Below are positions 1-12,852 of a stretch of 64,000 bases of DNA, in pieces. Under the pieces are notes generated by a model. It was not told the origin of the DNA and searched no databases. It saw nothing but the letters and a program-made list of their open reading frames with translations. A program made the position numbers and the translations under genes. Every line of letters begins with the position of its first letter. Position 1 is the stretch's first letter. The DNA lies in the NCBI GenBank assembly GCA_963969495.1, contig OZ018317.1, positions 36,177,726 to 36,241,725 of the forward strand, in the 5' to 3' direction. This stretch comes from Ceratothoa steindachneri. Lineage: Eukaryota > Arthropoda > Malacostraca > Isopoda > Cymothoidae.

Positions 1-1867
1 GGAGGTAATGATGGAGGCGGACCGGCAACAGTACCCAAAACATCCTATAAAACGTTACCAGCACCAAGGTGGATACAGGAGCTATATAACCTGACGGACG
101 AATATAAAAGAGTATTTGAAGAAATTAGACTAACTGGCACAGACAGAGTTAAGAACAGACGGTTAAGAATACTAAGGACTGAAATGAAGCCACACATAAC
201 AGAACAACAAACAACACTTTGGAATGACCTCATAGACAAACTAGACGAAGTAGTGGATTCCCGAACATTTTGAAATACTCTATCAAGATTAAAGGGCAAG
301 TGACCTGACAGAAACATACTCTTTAACAAAGACGACGGGACAAAAACGGACGCAACAGAAACGGAAAAAGAGTTCAGAGACTACTGGAAGAATATATTTT
401 CCATCCCACCAGAAGAGAACGAACACTTTGACCTAGACTTTGAGGAACACATTCACGCCCAACTGCTGGTTATGGACGGAAGATAACGGAAGAAGAAATC
501 CTAACGACGCTACGTACCTTCAAACAGAGAGCACCAGGAAAAAAAGAATTGACCAAACTTAACTTGTTGAACGCCCTCGTAACATCTTAGAGGGGCTGCT
601 CAATATAATGAATGCGTGCCTAAACGTTGGCTATTTTCCGGACGAATGGAAGATCGCTAAAATGATCTTCATTCCAAAGGCCGAAAAACCGCCGGACAGA
701 CTAACAAACTTCAGACCCATTTCCCTCCTTGAAGTCACAGGCAAGGTCTTTGAGAAGGTTCTCGCTAATAGAGTCCAAGATTTTATGGAGGATAACAACC
801 TCCATAACTAACACCAGCATATATTCAGAAGATGGAGAGGGACTGATACGGCGCTAGTAATCATCACAGAAAAACTGGTGAAGATTGCTAGCCAAAAAAG
901 GTATGCTGACTTGGTGCTCATAGACGTTAAGAAGGCATTTTACAAAGTATGGAGGACTGGGCTTCAGTACAGAATACTAAGACTTGGACTAAACCCTAGA
1001 CTAGAAAAAATTCTATGTCACAAAAAAGATAGTGTATATAGAAATATACGACCACACGTGACCAGACTTCGAGCTAACTACAGGCGTACCGCAAGGAGGG
1101 TGCCTAAGCCCCCTCCTATACAATATATACAACCTCGATCTACCCGATCCAGTCAGGAAAGACTAGCTGTACGTCCAGTTCGCTGACGACATCTCTCAGA
1201 TCACGACTGCCCCCTTCAAAAGTCCCGAACTCATGGCACAAATACCGCCAGAGAAATCGACCATGTCAACAGGTTCGAAAGAAGATGGAAAATCGCCACT
1301 AACGCCCATAAATTTAAAGTGATACACTCTTCCATAGGAAACGGGGCCCATATAGAAACTGATGACGCCCGCATTCCATACAGCAATGATGGGACACTAC
1401 TAGAACTAAAGATAGGTAAAAATGGATACGGTAGCCACGTTGCTCAGAAAGCAGCGCGAGTGAAGGTCGAGCTCACCAAGCTATTCAGGTTCCAAAACCT
1501 GAACATGACCAACAAAAAGAAAATATACAACGCGCTCATAAGATCAAAGCTACTGTATCCACCTATACATATCAACACTAGTTCCAAAAAGAAATTGTGA
1601 CTCCTCCAAAGGGTACAAAACAAAGGAGTACTCTTAATAACGAACACTAGGAGGAGAAAAAGCTGTCAGAGGGACCTACATCACATGATCCAGATGACTC
1701 CAATTAACTTGGAACTGAAAGAAGAGTCAGAAAAATCTGGGAGAAAGTCCCACGAAATCAGACAGAGACACATTGACATCCCGTTAGAGGACATACGCAG
1801 AAGAACGCTAGACTTTATCAGTAGTAAAGCACAGACCGAAAGACAAGAAGAACCAATCTACACATAA
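1..1867 (+). pseudogene. Jockey-like LINE ORF2 remnant (element Z): linker plus reverse transcriptase
   Basis: This is the C-terminal two thirds of a non-LTR retrotransposon ORF2, cut by the left window edge. The first 550 bases translate, in pieces, as the linker between endonuclease and reverse transcriptase (LPAPRW near the start; compare PQPRW in element B). RT blocks follow: AKMIFIPK near 655-685, FRPISLLE near 710-730, a degraded VKKAFYKVW near 925-955 (the family has AFDKVW), and the catalytic QFADDI near 1168-1186. The C-terminal part runs to about 1867. Frame changes and stops separate the pieces (67-, 102-, 93- and 60-codon fragments), so it cannot make an active enzyme. It belongs to the same family as elements A-D, but is the most decayed of them apart from D. 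Confidence 0.88.
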
Positions 1868-2423
1868 GATTACGCATATGTAACAACGACAAACAATAAA
1901 CTACGCAAATAATATACAATAAGAAGAATATTAAAAATACATAAACAAACAACGAGAGAAATACAAAAGACAGAGAACACCTACAAAGGCTTGAACGCCA
2001 CAAGAAACCACCATATCTACATGAAACAAAATGAAAACACAAGCAATAACATCACAAACCAGGAAAAACACAAACAAACATGCAATACCATCACAAACCA
2101 ACAACAACCCAAACAAAAAAGCAGAAAAAGAGTAAGCAAAAGAACATGAAAATAAACCCCAAAACAATGAGAAAAACACCAATCTCAGATAAACGCCTGC
2201 GATTCCCTATCACCAGGGATTTTCTACCCTTCTATCTCCCTTTCACCACAAAAATCTATCCCTATCTATCCATCTTCTCCTATTATATATATGCATACAT
2301 GAGTGCAATTGCAATCTTATATATGTGTATATATTTTCCTTTCACAACTTAATATATCCAATGTCCAATGTCCACCGTTTGCAAATAAACACGGTTGAAA
2401 CCCATTTTCCGAATTTTTAGACT
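1868..2423 (+). other. Element Z 3' UTR and tail
   Basis: AT-rich non-coding sequence after the RT. It carries the family 3' UTR motif GGCTTGAACGCC near 1987 and a short hairpin at 2204-2219 (TCCCT, loop ATCACC, AGGGA). The hairpin matches those in elements A and E, but with T-A replacing G-C at the base of the stem. The tail contains a TTGAA word near 2393, followed by the start of the next element near 2424. The exact junction is uncertain by about 30 bp, because the bases just before it resemble those before element F. Confidence 0.6.
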
Positions 2424-2890
2424 TGAAAGAAATCTACAAGAAAATTAAGCTCACCGAAAAGTTCACAGCCGGCAAATGAGGAAAAGGCGAAGGAAAGTCA
2501 CCTCAAGAAAACGCCATCGATTTTTTCCTTTTCCCCACGGAGACTTCAAGAACAAGATCTATTTTGTACGGAGCCACGGATAGTCAACAGATGATATAGT
2601 AATGCATACTGGGGAGTTTAACTTCCTATTTACGAAAGAGAAATACTACAAAACGGGAAGTTTATCTTCCTATTTACGGAAGAGAAATACTACAAAGCGG
2701 GAAGTTAATCTTCCTATTTACGAAAGAGAAATAATACAAAGCGTGAAGTTTATCTTCTTATTTATGAAAGAGAAATACTACAAAGCGGGAAGTTTGTCTT
2801 CCCATTTATAAGGTTCAATGTTAATGGTTATGTTAACCGTTTAAAATTTTCAAACGAATGTTTACTCGGTTCAACCCCCACAGTACTACG
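2424..2890 (+). other. Element Y: 5' UTR fragment of a Jockey-like LINE
   Basis: This segment closely matches 29891-30210 (element F) and shares the motif GGCAAA(G/T)GAGGAAAA with the 5' UTRs of elements B, C and D. It starts with GAAAGAAATCTAC directly behind the tail of Z, so it is read as a new element in head-to-tail contact. It ends near 2890 without reaching a coding region. Confidence 0.6.
2612..2812 (+). repeat. About four tandem 46-bp units inside element Y 5' UTR
   Basis: Each unit has a CTTCC..TTTACGAAAGAGAAA core and ends in GCGGGAAGTT. It begins with AACTTCC and ends with GGGAAGTT, so each unit can fold on itself. Element F has little more than one unit at 30080-30145, so the copy number varies between elements, as in monomer-type LINE promoters. 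Confidence 0.8.
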
Positions 2891-2945
2891 GCCCGAGAAA
2901 ACAGAGTGTTTAATACATAATTTATATGTACGCCTTACAATTATA

Positions 2946-3019
<74 letters not shown>

Positions 3020-3204
3020 AATATATTTTAATATGATATGGTTTACTGTGAACCAATTATAGGATTTCCTAAGACTTCAAAATGCTCATCTTTGAGGTAT
3101 TTTTGAGTCCTATTCGATTCTACAATGTGGTTCCAGCACCACAGGAATTCGTCGCGAGAACGTAGAGTGCGTTTAATACATAATTAATATCTAAGCCTTA
3201 CAAT

Positions 3205-3235
<31 letters not shown>

Positions 3236-3352
3236 TATGCTATGACGTATTAAAAAATAATGGTTTGAGGGATTTCTCGCAAGTTTTACGCGTCTACCGG
3301 AACGAGTATAAACTCTCGATTCACTACCATTATCCCGGATATTTGGAACAGA
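2891..3352. repeat. (TA)n tracts and a duplicated roughly 50-bp block
   Basis: Two TA-dinucleotide tracts (about 2949-3017 and 3206-3226) each follow a related block containing AGAGTG..TTTAATACATAAT and CTTACAATTATA (about 2893-2945 and 3156-3206). These may be degraded ends of the neighbouring Gypsy element, whose 3' end faces this way. I could not define a clean LTR. Confidence 0.6.
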
Positions 3353-4437
3353 TTACACGTAACTGTAATTTCTGCCACTACCTTCCGATGATACTTCCTC
3401 ATTTTGCTGTGGGGTATCTAATTCTAAAAGATTATTTACAACGGGTTGATTGTTTGATGGTCGCGAACAGTTTATATTTCTTTCATTATATACATTAGGC
3501 AATACAACTGGTTTCACTCTGTCTAAAGATACACTGTTCTGATTGCCATCCGGGAATTCTAACTTAAAAACTTTGTCGTTGCGTTCGACAACACGGAATG
3601 GGCCTGCATAAGGCGCTTCTAGTGGCTTCCGAACGCGATCAACACGGACCCACACATGAGTGGCGTCACTTAATTCCTTGGGTGCAAACGTTTTTGGTAC
3701 CGAGTGCAGGTAGTCTTCAGAGGTTTGTGTGAAATCTATCTGCGACATGGTCTTCGCTAGTTCAGAGATGAATCTCGAGTCGGCTCTGGATGAAGAAGAG
3801 GCGACCAAGGGCTTTGGGCAAAGAAGGGTAGTCCTTGTGACCGCTGTAAAGGTTGAAAAACCCGAACGATTAGGCAAGGACCGGATACCCAGAAGAACAA
3901 TTAGTAGGGCCATCAACCAACCTTGTCGGCGAGCCATTATAGAGCTCTTCAAAGTCCGATGCGACCTTTTCACGATCCCGTTAGTTGTAGGTATGTACCC
4001 CTTGGTTCGCAAGTAATGGAAACGAACGAGGGCCGATAATTCTTTCAAGAATTCAGACTCAAATTGCGCTCCTCTGTCGGTGATCACGTATAAGGGAACG
4101 CCAAACCTGGTATCCAGCCACCCAAGAAGGCTAAAGCAACCGTTGCAGCACTGATGCCTGGAATCGGTATTGCTTCAATCCACCTGGTGGCTCTGTCTAT
4201 GCATGACAGCAGGTACCGGTTATGAGAGGGGTATGACTGCCCAGGCGGGATAGACGGCGAAAGTGGACTAACAATATCGATGTGAACCGTCTCAAATATC
4301 GAAGTGGGCATACAATTAGGCAGGACTGGGGACTTAGTGTGGCGATTTACTTTAGCAGATTGGCAGGAGAGGCATTCACGAGTCCACGAACGTATATCTC
4401 TGTCTATATTTTGCCAGAAATACCTCGCTTTCACCAA
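3353..4437 (-). pseudogene. Ty3/Gypsy integrase, broken
   Basis: This is the integrase part of a Ty3/Gypsy polyprotein on the minus strand, in two pieces. The first (4437-4084) has the zinc-binding C..C of the HHCC region (CLSCQ), the first catalytic Asp (HIDIVSPL) and CIDRATRWIEAIP. The second (4087-3353) starts with the second catalytic Asp (TDRGAQFES) and continues through the C-terminal domain. A frameshift near 4085 separates them. It follows RT/RNase H in the usual Gypsy order. The product would insert element cDNA; this copy is dead. Confidence 0.9.
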
Positions 4438-4554
4438 CCGAAGCGATGCCTTAATCTCTGGATGTCAAATATTATGAAGTTGCTTGAAAATAGCTGATCT
4501 GCAGGGTGAAGGAACAAACGGTTGTGGGTATTTAGATGTTACCTCACATCAGAG

Positions 4555-6077
4555 TTAGAAATCACCGGGAAAGGCAAATGCCTTCAGTCCAGGTCGAGAC
4601 GACTTCATTTCGTCGTCTTGCTCTTGTGCTACTGCCAAAGAACGGAGATCAAATGAGTCCACTTGGACCGAACTGACATTCCGAGATAGGCAGTCAGCAA
4701 CCACATTGTCCTCACCACGTACATAAGCTATCTCATTGACATACTCCAAGATTGCGGTCCAGTTCCGTTGTTGTCTGTCCGTTTTTGCACGTAGTGGCGA
4801 GGAGAAGGCAGAGACTAGTGGCTTGTGATCCGTGCATAAAGTCACTTGGCGACCTTCGATCATATGCCTGAAGTGAAGCACAGCAAGATACGCAGCCAGA
4901 AATTCCCTGTCATAAGTAGAGTACGCTTGCTGTGTTTTACTCAACTTCCCGGAGAAGAATGCCACTGGCTGGGTAGATCCATCCACCATCTGATGGAGCG
5001 CAGCACCAACTGCGAACTGGGAGCTGTCCGTCATCAATTGGTACGGAGAGTCATTGGGTAATGGGTGGCGAAACTTAACGGAGTTCTCCAGGGCCTCCTT
5101 AGTAGCTTCAAATGCTTTCCGTGCAGCGTCATTCCAGATAAGTTTCCGAGCCTTAGGTTGGAGCCGTGCGAGTTCAATCAGAGGGGCAGCAATCGCAGCA
5201 AAACTAGGCATCATACGTCTGTAAAAACCTAACATGCCCAAATATTGACGAAGTTCTTTGAAATCAGTTGGTAAGGGGATTTCGGTGATCTCGGAGACCT
5301 TCCTAGCTGGAAGGCTCAGTCTTGCAGCTAAGACATGGTGGCCCAGAAAATCGATTTCTTTCTTCATGAAATCGCACTTTTCCATAAAAATTCGAAGGTT
5401 GTTTTCTGCCAACATATTGAAAACTCGATCTATATGCTTCACATGCTCGTCTATATTTTCCAAAAATATTAAAATATCGTCGACATACACAAAAACGAAC
5501 GCCAAGACTCGAAATAAATTGTCCACGTGACGTTGGAAGGTGCAACCAGCATTCCTTAGACCAAACGGTAGCCTTAAAAATTCCACAGCCCAAAGAGAGT
5601 TGAGACAGCAGTCTTCTCAATGTCCGCTGGATTCATTGGAATCTGGTGGTAGGCTCGGACTAAATCCAGGCGAGAGAAAACTTTCTTGCCATGAAGATAG
5701 TCTACCATGCTCTGAATCCTTGGCAGGGGATATCTGTCCGGTTTGGTTATCGCATTGAGGGATCGAAAGTCACTCATAACTCTATATTAGCCTGGGGTCT
5801 TCTTCTGCACCATGTGAATGGGTGAAGACCATGAAGATTTCGATGGCTGCACCACATCTTCTTTCAACAGAGTCTTGAAAGTTGCTTTTTCAATTTGTAG
5901 TTTTTCCATTGGAAGTGGCCTAGGGCGGGCGAAAGTTGGTGGGGCGCTACCTGTCTCAAAGGTGTGAACAACAGAATTAGCTGGTGGTGAACTAATGTCA
6001 ACACACTTCGTGTTATATATGGTCTCATATTTGCAAAGAACTGTCCTGCATTTTAGGTGGGATATGCGAGAGGTCAT
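4555..6077 (-). pseudogene. Ty3/Gypsy reverse transcriptase and RNase H, broken
   Basis: Read from 6077 down, it shows the upstream RT region (SSWSSPIHMVQKKTPG), then MSDFRSLNAITKPDRYPLPRI and SRLDLVRAYHQIP, then the YVDDIL catalytic box near 5480. The thumb follows (LGFYRRMMPSF), then RNase H with LMTDSSQFAVGAAL, TYDREFLAAY and TDHKPL. A nonsense codon near 5786 and a frameshift near 5580 split it into three pieces; a further stop lies at about 4553. The piece 5586-4555 is 343 codons long and otherwise clean. An environmental or viral origin is unlikely, because no envelope gene is seen. Confidence 0.93.
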
Positions 6078-6717
6078 TAATAATTAACGAGATCACTGGT
6101 TCGCTTGACTGCTTCACTTTAGAAACTAGGCTAGTCTGGTTATCAATTAGGACACCACGAGTACATTCTACTAAGACGCTAAAATTGGCAAGAAAATCGG
6201 CTCCTAATAATGGCGACATAATATCTGCTACTACAAACGTCCATCTAAATGAACGTCGCAGGGTAGGGATGCCTATTTTCTGTTGGATTTCTCCATGCAC
6301 TCTTATCTTCCCTTCATTAGCCGTCGCGATGTTAACACACGATTTGCGCATCACACATAATTGCACTATATTAAATTGAATTGATAACACGCTCGCGCCA
6401 GTGTCTATCAGAAATTCACACTTCCTCTCATTAATTCGGGCAGCGACAGTGAGAAGAGTCGTTACACCGGTCGTCGCATTTACAGCGGCCTGCCGATCTC
6501 GTTTTCCGAGTGGGTTGGGGAAGACGGTTTTTAAAGATGGCTGCATTTGAAGGTTCTTACCTCGCTTTGGCCAACTGCACCACGGTTTACAGTACTTCGC
6601 ACTCGACCCAAAGTATAAGTGTGAACGGCACACCACTGGTTTTTGATTACGACGGAAGGGGCGTAACCCAAACGGTACACCTTTTGAATAATTATTATCA
6701 CTATCATAATTATTCAA
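6025..6717 (-). pseudogene. Ty3/Gypsy gag C-terminus and aspartic protease
   Basis: The 230-codon frame carries a zinc-binding motif of the invertebrate Gypsy type (VCRSHLYFGSSAKYCKPWC), then the retropepsin active site EFLIDTGASV near 6400 and the flap/C-terminal LLGADFL near 6190. It overlaps the RT frame by about 50 bases, with a frame change between them. That could be natural frameshifting or decay; the other breaks in this copy favour decay. Confidence 0.88.
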
Positions 6718-7087
6718 ACGTTACACCTTTTGAATAATTATTATCACTATCATAATTATTATGCACAAACCTAGATTGATTAACTCTAGGATATACGCCG
6801 ACAGGCACGGAAAGCGAATTTTTAAATCGCAAATTATTTACCGGCTGGTTGACGCCAAGAGCACTTATATCGGGGAACGCACCATTATTATTACTTTCAC
6901 TGTCATTTATAATATAGCACTGTGCCTCATAAAACGGCAGTTTCCTCAATTGGGTAAGAGTTAAGTCCTTTTGCGTGGCGATGAAGGGGGCGATGTTTGG
7001 AGATAAAGACTGGATGAACTTGTGTCTCACCAAGTCCTCCCCCATTCCAACTTGCAGAGCTCTCTTCCGTAGCTCTTCAAGGTTCAC
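6710..7087 (-). pseudogene. Ty3/Gypsy gag fragment, truncated at its 5' side
   Basis: The frame contains the capsid-like block FIQSLSPNIAPFIATQKDLTL, common in Gypsy gag proteins. A 45-bp tandem duplication (encoding YDSDNNYSKGV twice, 6690-6770) spans its junction with the next frame. The gag N-terminus and any 5' LTR are missing: at about 7088 the sequence switches abruptly to a plus-strand LINE reverse transcriptase fragment. Confidence 0.8.
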
Positions 7088-7345
7088 TGAAGGTCGTCCG
7101 GTCTGCGGAGAAGACGCGATTCAGTTCTCGGAAGCCAGGAAAGGACACGGTGCTAGCCGTGATCACCGAGAAGTTGGCAAAAGTAAAAGCTGAAAGACGC
7201 CACGCAAATCTGGTACTCCGCGACGTCAAAAAGGCTTTTGATAAAGTATGGAGGAGAGTCCTGCAATACAAAATCTTACAACTCGGCCTCAATCCCATAC
7301 TTGAAAGGATTCTATGCGACTACTTAATGGAGAGTTGTTGGTTAT
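7088..7345 (+). pseudogene. LINE reverse transcriptase segment, inverted relative to its neighbour
   Basis: The plus-strand translation gives TEKLAKVKAERRHANLVLRD, then VKKAFDKVW and LNPILERILCDYL, which is the Jockey-like RT segment just after the GFRKxxG block. It covers the part of RT that directly follows the part encoded on the opposite strand at 7346-7750. The two fragments therefore look like one element with an internal inversion. It is cut on both sides. Confidence 0.85.
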
Positions 7346-8800
7346 TGTGAGAATTATTATCCTCGAGAAACGTATTTACCCTGTTAGCCAATATCTTCTC
7401 CAAGACTTTCCCTGCAAATTCTAAGAGGGATATATAGGCCTGAAGTTAACTGGACTGTCCGGTGTCTTACAGGCTTTGGGAATGAATATCATTTTTGCTA
7501 CCTTCCAGTGGTAAGGGAAATAACCCACGTTCAGGTACGTATTTATGATATTCATGAGCCCCAATAAGATGTTAGGCGGGGTTCGAATAAAATTCTCCCT
7601 TGTCAGTCCTGTACGCCCTGGTGCTCGTTGACGAAAGGAATTTAAGGTTTTTGAGAGTTCTTCGGCAGTAATTCTACCGCCGAATCCTTCCATTTCCCTT
7701 TCCTGCGATACATAATGGTGAGGATGGGTTCTGTGTATCTGGTAGTTCAAGTCGTTTATTATTCCGTCTTTGAAGTCTAAATCAAAGTCCTTATTCTCTT
7801 CCGGGGATATCTTAAATATAGATGCCTAGAAGAGCCTGAATTCCTCTTCGATTTCTTTCGCGTCCGTAATTTCGGTATTGTCACGTGTAAGTTTTATGGT
7901 ATTTTGTGGCTGTACGCCTCTTAGTATTTTTACTGTCTGTCAAAATGTACATGAGTCGTTTTCTATATTTATTCCGTCTATCAAATTGCTCCAAAATTAC
8001 ATTCTGTTGGTCCCTAATAAGAGTCATTAATTCGTCGCATATCTGTCGTGTTCGTTTGTGCGTAGTGACGTTGGGGCTAGTGAGGTTCACTTCATTGATC
8101 CGTTCTCCATATTCCCTTGCGAGGGATTTCATTCCAGGGTCCAAGAAGGTGCAGGAAGAGTTTTATATTTAACTCGGGTAATGGCTTCCTTATCGGCTTT
8201 CAATAAATCATCATTAATTTTATCCAACTCCTCGTCAATCTCTTCTAGAGTGGCATTAATTAAGGGGTCAGGGTTGTAATTTTCAAGAAGTCGTTTATAA
8301 GTATCCTAGTTGGCTCGAGCGTAGCCCTTCCGTTCTGAGATAGGGACTTGAATGGGGGAGGTTGAGATTTTAATAAGGATGGCCTGGTGCTCGCTGGTGA
8401 TAGGAGGGCCTGGCTCAATGAAGTAATTGTAAGGAAACACAGTGTCAGTGAGCAGTATGTCTGGTTTTGTGGCTGATCTGTGTGTAATGTATGAGGGGAA
8501 ATTTGGTCCAATTCTCGTCATAATTTGCCTTTCAATAAGTATCTCAAGATTCCTCCCTGCTGAGCTGGTCAACCTGTAATCTGAGGTAGCACTCCTCGCA
8601 TTGAGGTCGGCGGCATAAAGAACGGTTCTGCCATGAACACAAAGCTGCAGAAAGTTGTGAAGGGGCAAGTACCCTCTCCTTGGGTGCTGGTACCCTGTGG
8701 CCAGGACCAGGGGGACCACTCCCGTACGGACCTCAACAGCGAGGTATGACTCGTCGAGTCCACTTATTGATCTGAAGTCAAAATCTCTTTTCATAGCTAT
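7346..8800 (-). pseudogene. Jockey-like LINE ORF2: endonuclease and N-terminal RT, minus strand
   Basis: Reading from 8794 downward, the endonuclease shows LATGYQHPRRG, the AADLNAR box (GDLNA in relatives), IGPNFPSYITHRSATKPDIL and a C-terminal SEHQAILI. The linker follows in other frames (8279-7881). RT starts near 7700 with SFRQRAPGRTGLT, NVGYFPYHWKVAKMIFIPK and NFRPI. The coding trace continues to about 7345 (LLEFAGKVLEKILANRV), where the strand flips. Several frameshifts make it inactive. Its 5' end near 8800 is followed by about 100 bases of unassigned sequence and a long (TA)n tract. Confidence 0.88.
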
Positions 8801-9366
<566 letters not shown>

Positions 9367-9393
9367 CTACAGCAAGTCAATGAAGGCAGGGAG

Positions 9394-10830
9394 ATGGCGG
9401 GCCATGGACGCCCCATAACATCAGAGGACGTCATGGACACTATAAAGGCCTTTCGACAGAAGGCACCAGGCTGGACGGGTATCACCAGGAACAACTTGGT
9501 TAACGCCCCACAGCAGATGATTCAGGGAATCGTTAATATTTACAACGCTTCCCTGAACACGGGCTACCTCCCGGAAGGTTTCAAGATTGCGAAGATGATC
9601 TTCATACCTAAGGGAGGTAAACCCCCTGATCAACTGGTAAACTACAGGCCAATCGCCCTGCTGGAATTCGTTGCAAAAGTCTACGAGAGACTCCTAGCTG
9701 ACAGGCTTCAAGAGCAACTTGCCGAGCTGGGAGCCCACAACCCTCAGCAGCACGGGTTCCGCAAGGGACGAGGAAGGGAAACAGCCCTCGCCCTTCTTGC
9801 GGAGAAACTCGCTTGCTGTAAAGCTGAGAGGCGGTACGTAGACGTGGTGCTGCGTGATGTAAAGAAGGCCTTCGACAAGGTTTGGCTGAGAGGATTACAG
9901 TACAAGATCCTCAACCTCCAGCTTAACCCACTCCTGGAAAGGATCCTTTGCAACTATATCTCCGATAGGAGAGCCCGAATTTCAATCGAGGGCTGCAAAG
10001 GACCCGAATTCGAACTCGAGGCGGGAGTTCCACAAGGCAGCTGTCTCAGCCCTCTGCTGTACCTCGTGTACACAATAGACCTGCTTGCTCCAGTGAGGTA
10101 CGATTCGATGTATCTGCAATATGCAGACGACATCCCTCAAATCGTCCTGAGTCCATTCAGGAACTCTGGAAGCCAGGCGAGGGCGACAGCTGTCGAAATT
10201 GAAAATATCAATAGATATGAAAGAAAGTGTAAAATTAAGACACACTGCCAGAAGTTCACGATAATTCCAATGAACCGCCGGAAAGTTGAGGATGTCGTCG
10301 TCAATAACGAGAACTATCCGTACTCCAACGAGGGTAATGTCCTGGGCTTACGACGCTTTAAATCGGGATATAAGACGCACATGAAAACCAGAGTCTCCCT
10401 AGCCAAACGAGAGCTGAAGAAACTTTACCGTTTCCGAGGCCTCAGCGTGCCTAACATCAAAAAGCTGTACATGGCCTTGGTACGCTCAGTCCTGGTGTAC
10501 CCGGCCGTGATCACGCAGATGGCAAGCTGTACCTCTCTCAGAATGCTGCAGAGAGTGCAGAATAAAGCCACGCTGCTGATTACAGGCACGCGAAGGATCG
10601 ACCGTACTCGGCAATCGATTCTTCACCAAAGAATCGGTCTAAAGCCGATCAATACGGAGATCCAAAGGCTAGGGAGAAAGACATGGGACAAGATAGACCA
10701 AAATATACTCCCGAACATGAACCTGAATTTTAATATTCGTGCAAACCGGAGACGCGCTATAGGTAGAACTGCTCTGTTCCCAAGTAGTAGAACCTGCGCG
10801 AGAGAAGTGGTACTACCTATGTTTACGTAG
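9394..10830 (+). CDS. Jockey-like LINE reverse transcriptase (element A), uninterrupted, 5'-truncated ORF2
   Basis: This is an open frame of 478 codons covering the whole RT domain and C-terminus of ORF2. In order: RQKAPGWTGIT (about 24-34), AKMIFIPKGGKPP, NYRPIALLEF, QHGFRKGRG, DVKKAFDKVW (about 155-164), GVPQGSCLSPLLY, the catalytic YADD (243-246), then the thumb and the RVQNKATLLITG block. No RNase H domain follows, as expected for Jockey or R1 relatives. The enzyme would copy element RNA at a nicked target. The endonuclease is missing: the element begins about 9367, just upstream of the first ATG, so this ATG is not the natural start. It is the only RT in the window without a stop or frameshift, which suggests the youngest insertion. 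Confidence 0.92.
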   Translation: MAGHGRPITSEDVMDTIKAFRQKAPGWTGITRNNLVNAPQQMIQGIVNIYNASLNTGYLPEGFKIAKMIFIPKGGKPPDQLVNYRPIALLEFVAKVYERLLADRLQEQLAELGAHNPQQHGFRKGRGRETALALLAEKLACCKAERRYVDVVLRDVKKAFDKVWLRGLQYKILNLQLNPLLERILCNYISDRRARISIEGCKGPEFELEAGVPQGSCLSPLLYLVYTIDLLAPVRYDSMYLQYADDIPQIVLSPFRNSGSQARATAVEIENINRYERKCKIKTHCQKFTIIPMNRRKVEDVVVNNENYPYSNEGNVLGLRRFKSGYKTHMKTRVSLAKRELKKLYRFRGLSVPNIKKLYMALVRSVLVYPAVITQMASCTSLRMLQRVQNKATLLITGTRRIDRTRQSILHQRIGLKPINTEIQRLGRKTWDKIDQNILPNMNLNFNIRANRRRAIGRTALFPSSRTCAREVVLPMFT

Positions 10831-12065
<1,235 letters not shown>

Positions 12066-12852
12066 AAGAAGTGGACGCTTGCTCGGAAAACTCGAATTAT
12101 TCACTGGCAGTATACCTCAGAAGCGGCAAAGGAGGAAAAGTTTTGGAAAAACTTTCCTCAACCCCTCTGAAATTCACCTTTGTCACGAAAGAGACTTAAT
12201 ACTTATCATTCACTCATCATTAACCTCATCATTTTCTTTCCTAAAGGGCCCCCTTAGGCAGATGACTGCCTAAGCCCCCAGCCCTGCCCGCCCAAGTGAC
12301 CTGCTGCCAGATGTGAGGAGGATTTGCCATTCATTTTTCGTCCCAACTATGCCGAGCAGTTGCATTGACATAATTGGGGGCATTCGAGGAAGCTGGTTTG
12401 AGGATTAGCCCACAGTAGAGAACAATGTCAGAAACATTCCGGACAAGGGACGGACTGCAACCTTCGGTGCTAATTACGGCGAAGGCCCCTTCCAGGACCA
12501 TAGAGGGACACAAAACCGTCTCTATGGTATGTTGGGGAGCGGTCGCGATTCAAAACTCTCGGGGGGGCGGCGTTGTCAATAAGTCCGCCATACAATCACA
12601 ACCCTGAGAGGATCCCACCCGGACTCATCTCATCCATCTTATCATTCATCCTAAAGGCAAATCCCTCTTCCATCTAGGTGGTGGGGGTAACGAGGGGGGG
12701 CGCTCTTCTTTCCAAGGCAAATAATCCTAAACAATTATAAATAAAAATTACACCATTCATCGAAGAACTCGGATAGGCAAATCACATCAAAGACAGAAAA
12801 AGATCACCAAGAAGAAAGTGCTCCCCCCTCTTCAAGGGGCGGCACCACAGTT
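12066..12852 (+). promoter_or_regulatory. Element B 5' UTR
   Basis: It begins GAAGAAGTGGACG immediately after the CTTGAAC tail of A. It carries the shared GGCAAAGGAGGAAAA word near 12126, a block with TTTGAGGATTAGCCC, and a hairpin at 12498-12527 (CCATAGAG pairing with CTCTATGG). The hairpin and its surroundings recur in element D. Jockey-like LINEs use internal promoters in this region; no promoter was identified directly. Confidence 0.65.

Noticed and set aside
3353..7087. Endogenous retrovirus
   Set aside because: Gag, protease, RT, RNase H and integrase fit a Ty3/Gypsy element. No envelope gene or clear LTR pair is seen.
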